From Streptomyces avicenniae (GTDB taxonomy: Bacteria; Actinomycetota; Actinomycetes; Streptomycetales; Streptomycetaceae), in assembly GCF_000719135.1 (NCBI RefSeq), contig NZ_JOEK01000003.1:352840-416839 (forward strand): a DNA stretch of 64,000 nt, in the 5' to 3' direction. This document shows, in pieces, positions 34,051 to 42,582 of the stretch. A program made the translations under genes and the position numbers. Numbering within the stretch: position 1 is the stretch's first letter; each line of letters opens with the position of its first letter. The notes beneath the pieces were generated by a model. That model was not told the DNA's origin. It saw only the letters and a list, made by a program, of their open reading frames with translations, and ran no database searches.

Positions 34051-34923
34051 GTGTCCATCACCGTCAACACGAATGCGATCTTCGCCATGCGTGACGTGGG
34101 TGAGGAACTGCAACGTCTCCGTAGCCGCGCGGGGCTGCGACAGGACGACGCGGCGGCGAAGCTCAAGGTGTCACGGTTCACCGTCAGCAAGATCGAACGC
34201 GGCCGGGCCTTTCCCAGTGATCGGCAGCTCAAAGTTCTGCTCGGGCTGTACGGCGCGGACACCGACGAGACCGCCGTGCTTCAGGCGAAGATCGCCCAGG
34301 GCAGGTCGTACGGGCGTGCGTGGTGGGAGGACCAGCGCTTCCGCGACCTCTTCCACGGCGACTCGTACCGCTACCTCTACATCGAGGACGCGGCGGAACG
34401 CCTGTCAACGCACGCGGGCACCTACCTTCCTGGCCTGCTTCAGACGCAGCAGTACGTCGAGGCCATCACCGCGTTCGGTCAGAAGCACGAGAGCACCGAG
34501 CGCCGCATGGTTTTCGCCGAGTCACGGACGAGGCGACAGGCCATTCTGTCCAGGAACAACCCTGTCGTCCTGGAAGCCATCTGTCTGGAGTCCGCCGTTC
34601 GCGCTGTCGTGGGTGGCCCGACCGTGATGCGACAGCAACTCCAGCACATCACCGCCATGGCTGCCCGCCCCAACGTGACATTCCGCGTCATCCCCTATGC
34701 CGCCGGGGCTCCGAGCATCATCAGTGCCTCGTTCACCATCATCGACTTCCCCGGCAGCGGAAACCGCAGTGTGGTGTCCCAGGAGAAGATGGCCGGAGAG
34801 ATGTTGCACGACGCCCCGGCGGAAGTTCGGCAGGCGAGGCGAAGGTTCAACGACCTCACGGAGCACGCTTTGAGCCCGGAGAGAACCATCAAGCTTGTGC
34901 AGGCGATCGAGAAAGAGATCTGA
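34051..34923 (+). CDS. XRE-family regulator with DUF5753 domain, cassette B
   Basis: 290 residues, GTG after a strong GAGAGGAGGACC site. HTH_31-type helix-turn-helix (about 15-70; LRQDDAAAKLKVSRFTVSKIERGR) and DUF5753 (about 110-285; AGTYLPGLLQTQQYVEAI, VTFRVIPY). Its TGA overlaps the ATG of the first DUF397 gene (TGATG). The ATPase gene is divergent, the WhiJ-locus layout. Confidence 0.87.
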   Translation: MSITVNTNAIFAMRDVGEELQRLRSRAGLRQDDAAAKLKVSRFTVSKIERGRAFPSDRQLKVLLGLYGADTDETAVLQAKIAQGRSYGRAWWEDQRFRDLFHGDSYRYLYIEDAAERLSTHAGTYLPGLLQTQQYVEAITAFGQKHESTERRMVFAESRTRRQAILSRNNPVVLEAICLESAVRAVVGGPTVMRQQLQHITAMAARPNVTFRVIPYAAGAPSIISASFTIIDFPGSGNRSVVSQEKMAGEMLHDAPAEVRQARRRFNDLTEHALSPERTIKLVQAIEKEI

Positions 34924-35162
34924 TGATGAGCCCCGAGAAGGAAGAACTGTACGGCGCCTCTCTCGGCGGAGAGTGGTTCAAGTCGTCGTTCAGCGCTGGA
35001 AACGGTGACAACTGTGTGGAGCTGATGGTCCTTGACGGCGGTGTTGCCGTGCGGGATTCCAAGTTCCCGGGGCGTACGCCGCAGCGCTACACCCGCGCCG
35101 AGTTCGCCGCCTTCGTGGCGTGCGTCAAGGCCGGGGACTTCGGTAGCTCCACCGACAACTGA
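34923..35162 (+). CDS. DUF397 protein, copy 1 of cassette B
   Basis: 79 residues, start overlapping the XRE stop. DUF397 signature W-F-K-S-S-F-S-A-G-N-G-D-N-C-V-E-L and VAVRDSKFPG, ending YTRAEFAAFVACVKAGDFG. Nearly identical to the next DUF397 gene. Confidence 0.88.
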   Translation: MMSPEKEELYGASLGGEWFKSSFSAGNGDNCVELMVLDGGVAVRDSKFPGRTPQRYTRAEFAAFVACVKAGDFGSSTDN

Positions 35163-35307
35163 CCCTCTCCGCCAAGCCTCGCTGCCTTCCGGGCAGCGAG
35201 GCGCCCGCATGCCCGACGTAGGACGCGGAAAACCTCGGTGTAGCGACGGGCGCTCATGAACTTCGGGAAGCCGTCGAGCCTGTGTGGGCGATCGAGGAGG
35301 AGATCCG

Positions 35308-35565
35308 ATGATGAGCCCCGAGAAGGAAGAACCGCACGGCGCTTCGCTTGTCGGAAAGTGGTTCAAGTCGTCGTTCAGCAACGGGAGCGGCGACAACTGT
35401 GTGGAGCTGATGCTCCTCGACGGTGGCGTTGCCGTGCGGGATTCCAAGTTCCCGGGGCGTACGCCGCAGCGCTACACCCGCGCCGAGTTCGCCGCGTTCG
35501 TGGCGTGCGTCAAGGCGGGGGACTTCGGCACCTCCGCCGACTGGCAGCGCACCTACCTGCGATAG
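35308..35565 (+). CDS. DUF397 protein, copy 2 of cassette B
   Basis: 85 residues, a tandem duplicate of 34923-35162. The repeat also carries the last codons of the XRE gene: GCGATCGAG...GAGATC precedes both copies. The copies differ mainly at residues 9-20 and in the C-terminal end (TSADWQRTYLR). The last 13 nt overlap the convergent TPR regulator. Confidence 0.85.
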   Translation: MMSPEKEEPHGASLVGKWFKSSFSNGSGDNCVELMLLDGGVAVRDSKFPGRTPQRYTRAEFAAFVACVKAGDFGTSADWQRTYLR

Positions 35566-36935
35566 TCCGAGCCGCGGACGGATGTGTCGCGGTGTCCGTA
35601 GAGGGCGAAGCGCGGGCGCAGGCCATTCAGAAGCGTCAGGCAGCGCTCAGCGCCGAGATCGTTGGCAAGCATCGCGGACTGTTGCGCAGCCGCGGCAGCC
35701 TGCTCAGGTTCCTGGTTCTGGAGAAGTGCTCCTGCCTGATAGGCAAGGAAAACAGCCTTCGTCTTGGCTCGGGCGGCCGGGAGTTGCTCCAGACCGGTGC
35801 TGATGTGCCGAAGTGCTTCGGCGGTGTGGCCGAGATCGGCGAGAGCACGGCCGGTGTCCACCGTGAGGTCGGCTTCCTGCATCCAGGCGCACCATGCGGG
35901 GGGATTGTCGGCGGTGCGCAGGTGGGTCTCGGCGGCAGAGAGGTCGGCAGTGCAGGCGCGTGCATCGTCCAGGAGGGCGTGCGCGCGGGCGCGGCGGAGG
36001 TGGAGGAGGGAGCGTGAGGTCGGGTGGGTGGTGCGGGTGAGAGCGTGATCGAGGATCTGCGTGGCTGTGCCGGGGTGGCCTAGCCAGGTTGCCTGGTAGG
36101 CGAGGTCGCTCAGAGCACCTGCACCGAGATCGTGCTCTCCGGCTTCGTGGGCGGCATGAAGTGCGGCGTGCCACAGCCGGGACGCGCGGCCGTGGCCAGC
36201 TTGGTCGAAGTGGTACCAGCCCGAGGCGATGGCCGTGCGGGCCAGCTGAATGCGCAGGGCGCGGCCGGTGGTGGCGTCGTGGCTGGCGTGGACGAGCAGG
36301 TCGGTCAGAGTGGCGAGGTGGGCGTCCAGAAGCCGGACGGCGTGCTGACGCTGGGAAGTGATGAGCGTGGTCAGCCGGTCGGTCGTCGCCTCCAACCAGG
36401 TGAGTAACTCGTCATCGATCCGCCTGCCTTCGCTTGCCGCCGCGAGCGTGCTGGGTTCGACGCCGCGCCATTCGGCGGCCAGCGCGACCAGCGCGGCGGG
36501 TGTGTAGGCGGCGAAGGTACGGCGGTCCACGGCCATGGCCTCCTGTGTGGCGGCCAGCGCACGACGATGGCCCATCGGCATCGGAGTATCGGTGGCAGGC
36601 AGCCACCATGGCCATGATGGCGGGTGCACCAGGGCTGGGGATACGCCGAAAATGCGAGCGAATACATGCTGGGTGCCGGGGCCCGGGCGGCGTCGGCCGT
36701 GCTCGAAGTCGGCGATTCGCTGGCGGGTCATCCCTGAGCGCAACCCCTGCGCGGCCAGTCGGTGGTGAACCAGCCGAGCGAGGTCATCCAGGCTGAGGCC
36801 ATGGAGCTGGCGCATGTAGGTCAGCGGGTGCCCGATGGAGCGCGGTGTGGTGTCCACGGAAACGATTTCATCAGGAAGGGCGGGCACGCACGGGCTCTTC
36901 GGCGAGGTCTGGAGTACAGAAGGAGTACAGGTCAC
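35553..36935 (-). CDS. XRE/TPR regulator divergent from sugar cluster
   Basis: Up to 460 residues. Helix-turn-helix (about 38-95; YMRQLHGLSLDDLARLVHH, MTRQRIADFEHGRRRPG) and then TPR-like helical repeats (about 150-440). The first 25 or so residues (MTCTPSVLQTSPKSPC) look unlike coding sequence, and the true start may be a GTG near 36857, which would leave 36858-37024 as promoter. Its place, divergent from the RmlC-like gene, suggests control of the 37-41 kb operon. Confidence 0.72.
   Translation of the reverse strand: MTCTPSVLQTSPKSPCVPALPDEIVSVDTTPRSIGHPLTYMRQLHGLSLDDLARLVHHRLAAQGLRSGMTRQRIADFEHGRRRPGPGTQHVFARIFGVSPALVHPPSWPWWLPATDTPMPMGHRRALAATQEAMAVDRRTFAAYTPAALVALAAEWRGVEPSTLAAASEGRRIDDELLTWLEATTDRLTTLITSQRQHAVRLLDAHLATLTDLLVHASHDATTGRALRIQLARTAIASGWYHFDQAGHGRASRLWHAALHAAHEAGEHDLGAGALSDLAYQATWLGHPGTATQILDHALTRTTHPTSRSLLHLRRARAHALLDDARACTADLSAAETHLRTADNPPAWCAWMQEADLTVDTGRALADLGHTAEALRHISTGLEQLPAARAKTKAVFLAYQAGALLQNQEPEQAAAAAQQSAMLANDLGAERCLTLLNGLRPRFALYGHRDTSVRGSDYRR
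36911..36930. repeat. Direct repeat in divergent promoter
   Basis: GGAGTACAG occurs at 36911-36919 and 36922-36930, an 11-bp period (one helical turn). It lies in or just before the disputed 5' end of the TPR regulator and about 95 nt upstream of the RmlC-like ATG; a binding site for the regulator is possible. Confidence 0.4.
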
Positions 36936-37024
36936 GCCTTGTTCGGCGGTCGATCGTCGCGCTTCAGTTGTCTCGGCAGGACCGGTACCGGAAACCCCGC
37001 CGAGACAGGTGAGGAGGGTTTTCC

Positions 37025-37609
37025 ATGGCCGAACAGATCCGTCAGCTACCGATTCCCGGTGTGTGCATACTCGATCCCAAGCCCCGTCGCGACATCCGCG
37101 GACACCTGGACGAGTGGTACCGCGGGGACTTGGGCAAGGGCGGTCTCCGCCTGCCCTTCGTTGCCCAGGCCAATTGCACGGTGTCCAACTATGGCGTCCT
37201 GCGAGGCTTGGCCGTCACAGTCTCCCCGCTCGGCCATGCCAAGGTGGTCACCTGTGTGCAGGGCGCCGTCCTGGACGTCACAGTCGATCTGCGGCCGGGG
37301 TCGCCGACGTTCGGCCAGTGGCACAGCGAGTTGCTGACCGAGGACAACCGCCTCGCCCTACGAGTGACCCATGGCATCGGCCACGCCTATCTGAGCCTCG
37401 CGCCACGGTCCGTGGTGATCTACCTGCTGTCACATTCCCGCAGAGTCGTCCGCGAGCAGCGCGTGCAGGCACTCGACTCCGCACTGGCGTTGCCCTGGCC
37501 CGACGGAATGTCCCTCGTCCAATCCGACCGGGACAGGACCGCACCTGCTGCTCGCGTGGCCCTGGCCACCGGCCTGCTCGCCGCTCCCGTGCACGGCCAC
37601 ACCCCCTGA
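37025..37609 (+). CDS. RmlC-like epimerase lacking catalytic His
   Basis: 194 residues, cupin fold of dTDP-4-dehydrorhamnose 3,5-epimerases: RDIRGHLDEWYR, GVLRGLAVTVSPLGHAKVVTC, GAVLDVTVDLRPGSPTFG and GIGHAYLSLAPRSVVIYL. In RmlC the motif is R-G-(L/I)-H with His as the base; here position 63 is Ala (RGLA). The His after G-I-G and most structural residues remain. So it either catalyses something else or is a sugar-binding relic. AGGAGG precedes the ATG; first gene of the operon. Confidence 0.8.
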   Translation: MAEQIRQLPIPGVCILDPKPRRDIRGHLDEWYRGDLGKGGLRLPFVAQANCTVSNYGVLRGLAVTVSPLGHAKVVTCVQGAVLDVTVDLRPGSPTFGQWHSELLTEDNRLALRVTHGIGHAYLSLAPRSVVIYLLSHSRRVVREQRVQALDSALALPWPDGMSLVQSDRDRTAPAARVALATGLLAAPVHGHTP

Positions 37610-37702
37610 CCCGATTCCCTCCACTTCTGCCCGGCTCGCTCGCATGCCGCCGGGACGGCACCGTATGCGCGAACTTCCCTGCCCCTGGATCGGAGACCGG
37701 TC

Positions 37703-38707
37703 ATGCAGCACGTTCTCGTTACCGGAGGAGCCGGATTCATCGGTTCCCACTTCGTCAAGCGCCTTCTACGCAGTGACACAGAAGCCCGGGTGACCGTCCT
37801 GGACGCTCTCACCTATGCCGGGGCGACGGCCAACCTGGGCGACGCGTTCCTGGCAACGAGGCTGGCGTTCGTCCAAGGTGACATCCGAGATGTGCCGCTG
37901 GTGGATCGCTTGGCCGCCGACGCCGAGGCGATCGTGCACTTCGCCGCCGAAACGCATGTGGACCGGTCCATCGCCCAGGCGAGCACATTCATGGACACCA
38001 ATGTGATGGGCACCCAGGTCTTGCTGGAGGCGGCCCGCCGCCACCAGGTGAGCCGGTTCGTCCACGTCTCCACCGACGAGGTGTACGGTCCGTTGCCCAC
38101 GGGGACGGCCGACGAACACGCCCCTCTGCGCCCCACCGTCCCGTACGCCGCGTCCAAGGCCGCGAGCGACCTCATGGCTCTGTCCTACTGGCGTACTTAC
38201 GGCCTGGGAGTGTGCGTCACCCGTTCCAGCAACAACTACGGCCCCAACCAGCATCCCGAGAAGCTGATTCCCGGTTTCATCACGACCCTGCTGCGGGGAG
38301 GCAGGGTCACCGTGCACGGCGAGGGCCAGCACATCCGGAACTGGTTGCATGTCGAGGACAACTGTGCCGGGATCGAATCGGTCCTGCGTCATGGCACTCC
38401 GGGAGGTATCTACAACATCGGCGGCGGAACCGACCTGACGACGCGCGAGATCACGGCCCGGCTGCTCGAAGTTTGCGGGCTCGGCTGGGACCGGGTCACC
38501 TATGTGCCCGACCGGCCGTCCAACGACATTCGTTACTCCATGGACTGGTCCGCGACCGCCGCTCTCGGTTACTGCCCGGCCTGGGGGCTGGAGGACGGCC
38601 TTGCACGGACCGTGGCCTGGTACCGCCAGAACCCGGACCGGTGGGCGCCGCTCCTACGAGCCACCACTCCTTCGCTTCCCCACTCGGCTCTCTCCGAGGC
38701 CGCGTGA
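37703..38707 (+). CDS. dTDP-glucose 4,6-dehydratase-like (RmlB family)
   Basis: 334 residues, extended SDR. TGGAGFIGS (7-15), HFAAETHVDRSI, catalytic STDEVYG (Asp-Glu) and YAASKAASD (Tyr, Lys), NNYGPNQHPEKLIP and RPSNDIRYSMDW. All residues for converting an NDP-hexose to the 4-keto-6-deoxy sugar are present. It precedes an ATP-grasp gene with a TGATG overlap, so the products are likely made together. Confidence 0.88.
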   Translation: MQHVLVTGGAGFIGSHFVKRLLRSDTEARVTVLDALTYAGATANLGDAFLATRLAFVQGDIRDVPLVDRLAADAEAIVHFAAETHVDRSIAQASTFMDTNVMGTQVLLEAARRHQVSRFVHVSTDEVYGPLPTGTADEHAPLRPTVPYAASKAASDLMALSYWRTYGLGVCVTRSSNNYGPNQHPEKLIPGFITTLLRGGRVTVHGEGQHIRNWLHVEDNCAGIESVLRHGTPGGIYNIGGGTDLTTREITARLLEVCGLGWDRVTYVPDRPSNDIRYSMDWSATAALGYCPAWGLEDGLARTVAWYRQNPDRWAPLLRATTPSLPHSALSEAA

Positions 38708-39675
38708 TGGGTGTCTGCCGCATTCTGGTGACGGGAGTGGGGGGCGCCCCCGGATTTGACCTCACCCGCTCTTTGCTTCAACTCGGCAGCGAGGTCGTCA
38801 CCACGGACGCCGATCCGCTGGCATGCGGGCTGCTCCTGCCTGGCACCACGCCGCGCCTTCTGCCGTCCGCCGCCGACCCCGCTTACACCGACGTTCTGCT
38901 CGGCTTGTGCAAGGAACTGCGGCCCCAGGCCATCATTTCGACCGTCGAGCCTGAGCTGCCGCATCTTGCTCGCGTGGCTGGGGAACTGGAGAGCCTGGGC
39001 GTTCGCACGTGGTTGCCGTCCTCCGAGGCGATCGACACCTGCGCGGACAAGGCGGTGTTCCATGAGGCGCTGACCGAGCAAGGTATCCCCACGCCCCGAA
39101 CTTGGTTGCACCCTGACGAAGCGCCGGACGGGCCGCTCCTCGTCGTCAAGCCCCGCCGCGGCTGGGGTTCCAAGCACGTCCACCAGGCAGTCGGGCGCGC
39201 GCAGGCCCGTGCCCTTGCCGCACCGACTCCCGACTTCATCGTTCAAGAGCACGTGGACGGGGTCGAGTTCACCGCCGACTGCCTGATCGACCGAGACGGG
39301 ACGGCCTCGGTCATCCTGCGCTATCGCCAGCTCGTCAAGAACGGTCTGTCGATGGTTGCCGAGACCTTCACGGATCCCGCCGTCACGGCGCTTGTGCGGG
39401 AGACCCTGGCCGCCACGGGCATCACCGGGGCTGCTTGCGCACAAGGCTTCATCGCCCACGATCAGAGTCTGGTGATGACCGAGGTCAACGCCCGTGTCGC
39501 AGGCGGGTTCCCGCTCGCCGAAGCGGCAGGTGCCCACCTCGTCGAGCAGCTTCTCGCCGCCACTCTGGGCGGGCCGGTTGACCACACTCGGCTCACGTAC
39601 CGTCCTGGCGTACGGCTGACCAAGTACGTCGAGACCCTGGTTGTCGCACACCCCGGGGGAACGGCATGGACCTGA
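38707..39675 (+). CDS. ATP-grasp ligase (carbamoyl-phosphate synthase-like)
   Basis: 322 residues. An N-terminal Rossmann-like preATP-grasp domain (ILVTGVGGAPGFDLTRSLLQLG) is followed by the ATP-grasp fold: DKAVFHEALTEQGIPTPRTW, PLLVVKPRRGWGSKHV, FIVQEHVDGVEFTADCLID, and metal-binding MTEVNARVAGGFPL. It should join a carboxylate to an amine, via acyl phosphate. The substrate is unknown; in this setting it may attach an amino acid to a sugar. It overlaps the aminotransferase gene by 10 nt. Confidence 0.82.
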   Translation: MGVCRILVTGVGGAPGFDLTRSLLQLGSEVVTTDADPLACGLLLPGTTPRLLPSAADPAYTDVLLGLCKELRPQAIISTVEPELPHLARVAGELESLGVRTWLPSSEAIDTCADKAVFHEALTEQGIPTPRTWLHPDEAPDGPLLVVKPRRGWGSKHVHQAVGRAQARALAAPTPDFIVQEHVDGVEFTADCLIDRDGTASVILRYRQLVKNGLSMVAETFTDPAVTALVRETLAATGITGAACAQGFIAHDQSLVMTEVNARVAGGFPLAEAAGAHLVEQLLAATLGGPVDHTRLTYRPGVRLTKYVETLVVAHPGGTAWT

Positions 39676-40814
39676 TCTCCTTCCGCCGCCTGCCCAATGC
39701 CCGCCCCTACCTCCATGGCGACGAAGAGGCTGCCGCAGCGGAGGTCCTCCGCAGTGGCCAGTACGGGCACGGGCCTGTCACCGAGGAGTTCGAGTGTCGG
39801 CTTGCGGAACTACTCGGTGTCCCGGACATCGTCGCGGTCGCCTCCGGTACCGCCGCGCTCCACATCGCCCTTTTGACCGCCGGTGTCGGTCCTGGGGATG
39901 AGGTGGTCGTTCCCTCTCTCACCTTTGCCGCGACCGTTCAGGCCATTCTTGCCACAGGCGCCCGCCCGGTCTGGTGCGAGATCGACCCTCGCACCCTGTG
40001 TGTGACTCCGCCCATTCTTCTCCAGGCGCTCACCCCGCGCACCCGCGCGGTACTCCCCGTGCTTTACGGCGGCCGTGCAATCGACCTGACTCCGATCCGC
40101 GACATCCTCGACCAGCGTGGCATTGCGGTTGTCGAGGACGCGGCCCATGCTTTCGGATCCCGCACCCGCCGCGACGGGCGGCATGTCGGTGGCACCGGCG
40201 CTCTCACATGCTTCAGTTTCGACCCGATCAAGAACCTCACATGTGGCGACGGCGGCGCCGTCGTCCCCCGCACCCCGGGCGAGGGGGTGACCGCCCGGCG
40301 CCTGCGCGGATTGGGCATCGAGCAGGACGCGCGAAAACGCGCTTCAGCAACCACCTACGACGTCACCGGGTTCGGTCTGCGCGCACATCTCCCCGCCCTC
40401 AACGCAGCCATCGGCCTGGTCCAACTCCGGCACTTCGCCGCTGTCGCACGGTGACGCCGCACCCTGTGGAGTGCCTACCGCGAGCTGCTCACGACCACGA
40501 ATGCTGTGACGACGGTGGACCCGGACATCGACCACACGGTCCCGTTCCACTGCGTGGTCCGTATCCCCGCCCGACTCCGGAACCAGGCACACGCCTTCCT
40601 GCGGAACCACGGGATCGAGTCCGGGGTTCCCTACCCGCCCAACCACCGACAACCGGCCTTCGCCGACTCCCCTCGCCCGCTGCCCGTCACCGAGGCCGTC
40701 AGTCGCGAAATACTCAGTCTGCCTTTCCACCCTGCGATGACCACGGGCGATGCAGCGTACGTCGTCCACCACCTTGTACAAAGTCTGGCCAGGGAGCCGA
40801 GAGGGACCCCATGA
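39666..40814 (+). pseudogene. DegT/DnrJ/EryC1-type aminotransferase with in-frame TGA
   Basis: PLP sugar aminotransferase, 382 residues if read through. VASGTAALHIAL (58-69), VVPSLTFAATVQAI, VEDAAHAFGS (157-164) and PLP-Lys189 in CFSFDPIKNLTCGDGG are intact. Codon 263 (40452-40454) is TGA, between HFAAVAR and RRTLWSAYRELL. The reading frame continues without shift to TGA at 40812-40814 with proper family sequence (VVRIPARLRNQAHAFLRNHGIESGVPYPP). A CGA-to-TGA change, a base-call error or recoding would all explain it. A truncated product would lose the C-terminal domain. Confidence 0.75.
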
Positions 40815-41236
40815 TCAACCGTGCTCGCCGCATTCTTGTCGTCTGTCTGGGCAACATCTGCCGCTCGCCCACGGCTGCTGCCATCCTCGCCCGACACGGT
40901 GCGCCGGGCATCGAGGTCCGTTCGGCAGGAATCCGGGACAAGCACACCGGCATGCCCGCTCACCCGGCGATGATCCGCGCCGCTGCTCTCCACGGCTACG
41001 ACCTCACCATGCATCGCGCCGCGCAAGTCACTTCGGATGACCTGGAATGGGCCGACACCGTCCTTGCCATGGACCGCCGCAATCTCGCCGACCTGGCACG
41101 CCACCCTGCGGCCCACACCAAGGCACTCCTGTACCTCGGGGATCGGGACGTGCCCGATCCCTGGGGCCGGGACGATGCCGCGTTCGCCGACTGCGTCGAA
41201 CGCATCAGGGGAGGCGCCCACCGGCACCTCCCCTGA
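40811..41236 (+). CDS. Low-molecular-weight protein-tyrosine phosphatase family
   Basis: 141 residues. The P-loop is C12-L-G-N-I-C-R18-S, and the acid loop is DVPDPWG (Asp-Pro). ATG overlaps the aminotransferase stop (ATGA). In bacteria these enzymes dephosphorylate tyrosine kinases of polysaccharide export (Wzb type) or act as arsenate reductases; here the polysaccharide/cell-wall link suits the sugar genes. No tyrosine kinase is linked. Confidence 0.85.
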   Translation: MINRARRILVVCLGNICRSPTAAAILARHGAPGIEVRSAGIRDKHTGMPAHPAMIRAAALHGYDLTMHRAAQVTSDDLEWADTVLAMDRRNLADLARHPAAHTKALLYLGDRDVPDPWGRDDAAFADCVERIRGGAHRHLP

Positions 41237-41249
41237 CTGCGCTGCGCCC

Positions 41250-42419
41250 TCAGGACGCGGCGGACAGCACCACGTCCACCAGACGGTCCGCCGCGTCCGG
41301 CCGTCCCAGCGAGCGTGCCCGTCCCGCCATCTCCGCGCGCCGACCGGCGTCCGTCAGCAGCGAACCCAGCGCCTCTCGCATCGCACCCGGCGTCACCTCG
41401 CCCGTCAAAGCGACCGCAGCGCCCTGCTCCTGCAACCAGCGTGCATTGTGGGCCTGTTCGTCCCCGGCTGAGGTCGCGAGCGGTACGAACACGGCCGGTC
41501 GTCCGAGGGCCGTCAGTTCGGCGATCGTCCCCGCCCCGCTGCGGGCGATCACCACGTCGGCGAGCGCCAGCACGTCCGGCAGTTCAGGACCCACGTAGCC
41601 CGTCAGGTGGTAGCGACCGGCCAGTTCGAGGGGCAGGGAGGCGGTCCCCGCACGCAGTGCTCCGACATTGTCAGGCCCGCACTGGTGGATCACGTTGGCA
41701 GAGGTCAGCAACCATGGGAGCACCTCGGCGACCAGGGCGTTGATCTGCTGCGATCCCTGCGCGCCGCCGGTGACGTACACCGTGGGCAGCCCGCCGTTGA
41801 ACCCCCGCATCCCCAACGCCTCGACGGCCTTCTCCGGGCGTCCGGACAGCACCTCGGGACGCACCGGATTGCCCGTGACCACAGCCCTGGCCCGGGCGGT
41901 CTCCGGAAGCAGCGGCACCGTGGACGGTGACGACACCGCGATACGGGCCGCCCGCGCGGCCAGCGTGCGGTTGGCGAGCCCCAGGCGCACGGTCTGCTCG
42001 TGCACGACCAACGGCCTGCCGCACAACCGCGTCGCGGCAACGCCCACCGGTACGGCGACGTACCCGCCCGTGGCCAGCACCACGTCCGGTCGGAAGCGGT
42101 TGATCAGCGCCCGGGCCTGCGCGATTCCCAGCGGCACCCGGCTCATGTCCCGCACATTGGCGGGGGAGACCATCTTCAGCGGATTCCTCGCCCGGCGGAT
42201 CTTCCCGGTGGCCACCGTCGCGAAGTCGATCCCCTCCGACGCGGCGACCCGGGCCTCCAAGCCGCCTTCGGTCCCCACCCACAGCACGTCGAGCCCCCGG
42301 CCGTCCGCCGCGAGACGCTCCCGCAGGCAGCGCACCGCGGTCAACGCCGGATACGTGTGACCCCCCGTTCCGCCACCCGTCACCATCAATCGGAACGCCG
42401 CCACCGAGCCCGCCGTCAC
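41250..42419 (-). CDS. MurG-like GT28 glycosyltransferase
   Basis: 389 residues. MVTGGGTGGHTYPALTAV (12-29) is the MurG G-loop; VLATGGYVAVPVGVAA, VVHEQTVRLGLANR, TVYVTGGAQGSQQINALV, IARSGAGTIAELTALGRPAVFVPLATSAGDEQAHNA complete the GT-B UDP-GlcNAc site. MurG adds GlcNAc to lipid I. The dcw cluster is not here, so this is a probable second copy or a natural-product relative. It converges on the phosphatase gene (13 nt apart). Confidence 0.82.
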   Translation of the reverse strand: MTAGSVAAFRLMVTGGGTGGHTYPALTAVRCLRERLAADGRGLDVLWVGTEGGLEARVAASEGIDFATVATGKIRRARNPLKMVSPANVRDMSRVPLGIAQARALINRFRPDVVLATGGYVAVPVGVAATRLCGRPLVVHEQTVRLGLANRTLAARAARIAVSSPSTVPLLPETARARAVVTGNPVRPEVLSGRPEKAVEALGMRGFNGGLPTVYVTGGAQGSQQINALVAEVLPWLLTSANVIHQCGPDNVGALRAGTASLPLELAGRYHLTGYVGPELPDVLALADVVIARSGAGTIAELTALGRPAVFVPLATSAGDEQAHNARWLQEQGAAVALTGEVTPGAMREALGSLLTDAGRRAEMAGRARSLGRPDAADRLVDVVLSAAS

Positions 42420-42490
42420 CGCACACTCCTCCCCGGCCGCCGGCGCGGCCGGACCTCACAGACCGTCGGCCCCCGAGCCTCCCACACCGG

Positions 42491-42550
42491 ACCGCCCCCA
42501 TGGCGCGGGTGCCTTCCCCCGCAGGGGAGGCGTCGCGCGATGGGGGCGGT
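42491..42550 (-). terminator. Compound hairpin after biotin carboxylase gene
   Basis: ACCGCCCCCAT (42491-42501) pairs perfectly with ATGGGGGCGGT (42540-42550); a second stem CTTCCCC/GGGGAGG sits inside. It lies between the biotin carboxylase stop and the MurG-like start and should end the former transcript. Confidence 0.6.
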
Positions 42551-42582
42551 GTGCGGCCAGGTGTGTCCGTACCCGGGCCGGG

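Noticed and set aside
39666..40814. A frameshift in the DegT aminotransferase.
   Set aside because: Both halves are in the same frame; a single TGA codon separates them, so no insertion or deletion is needed.
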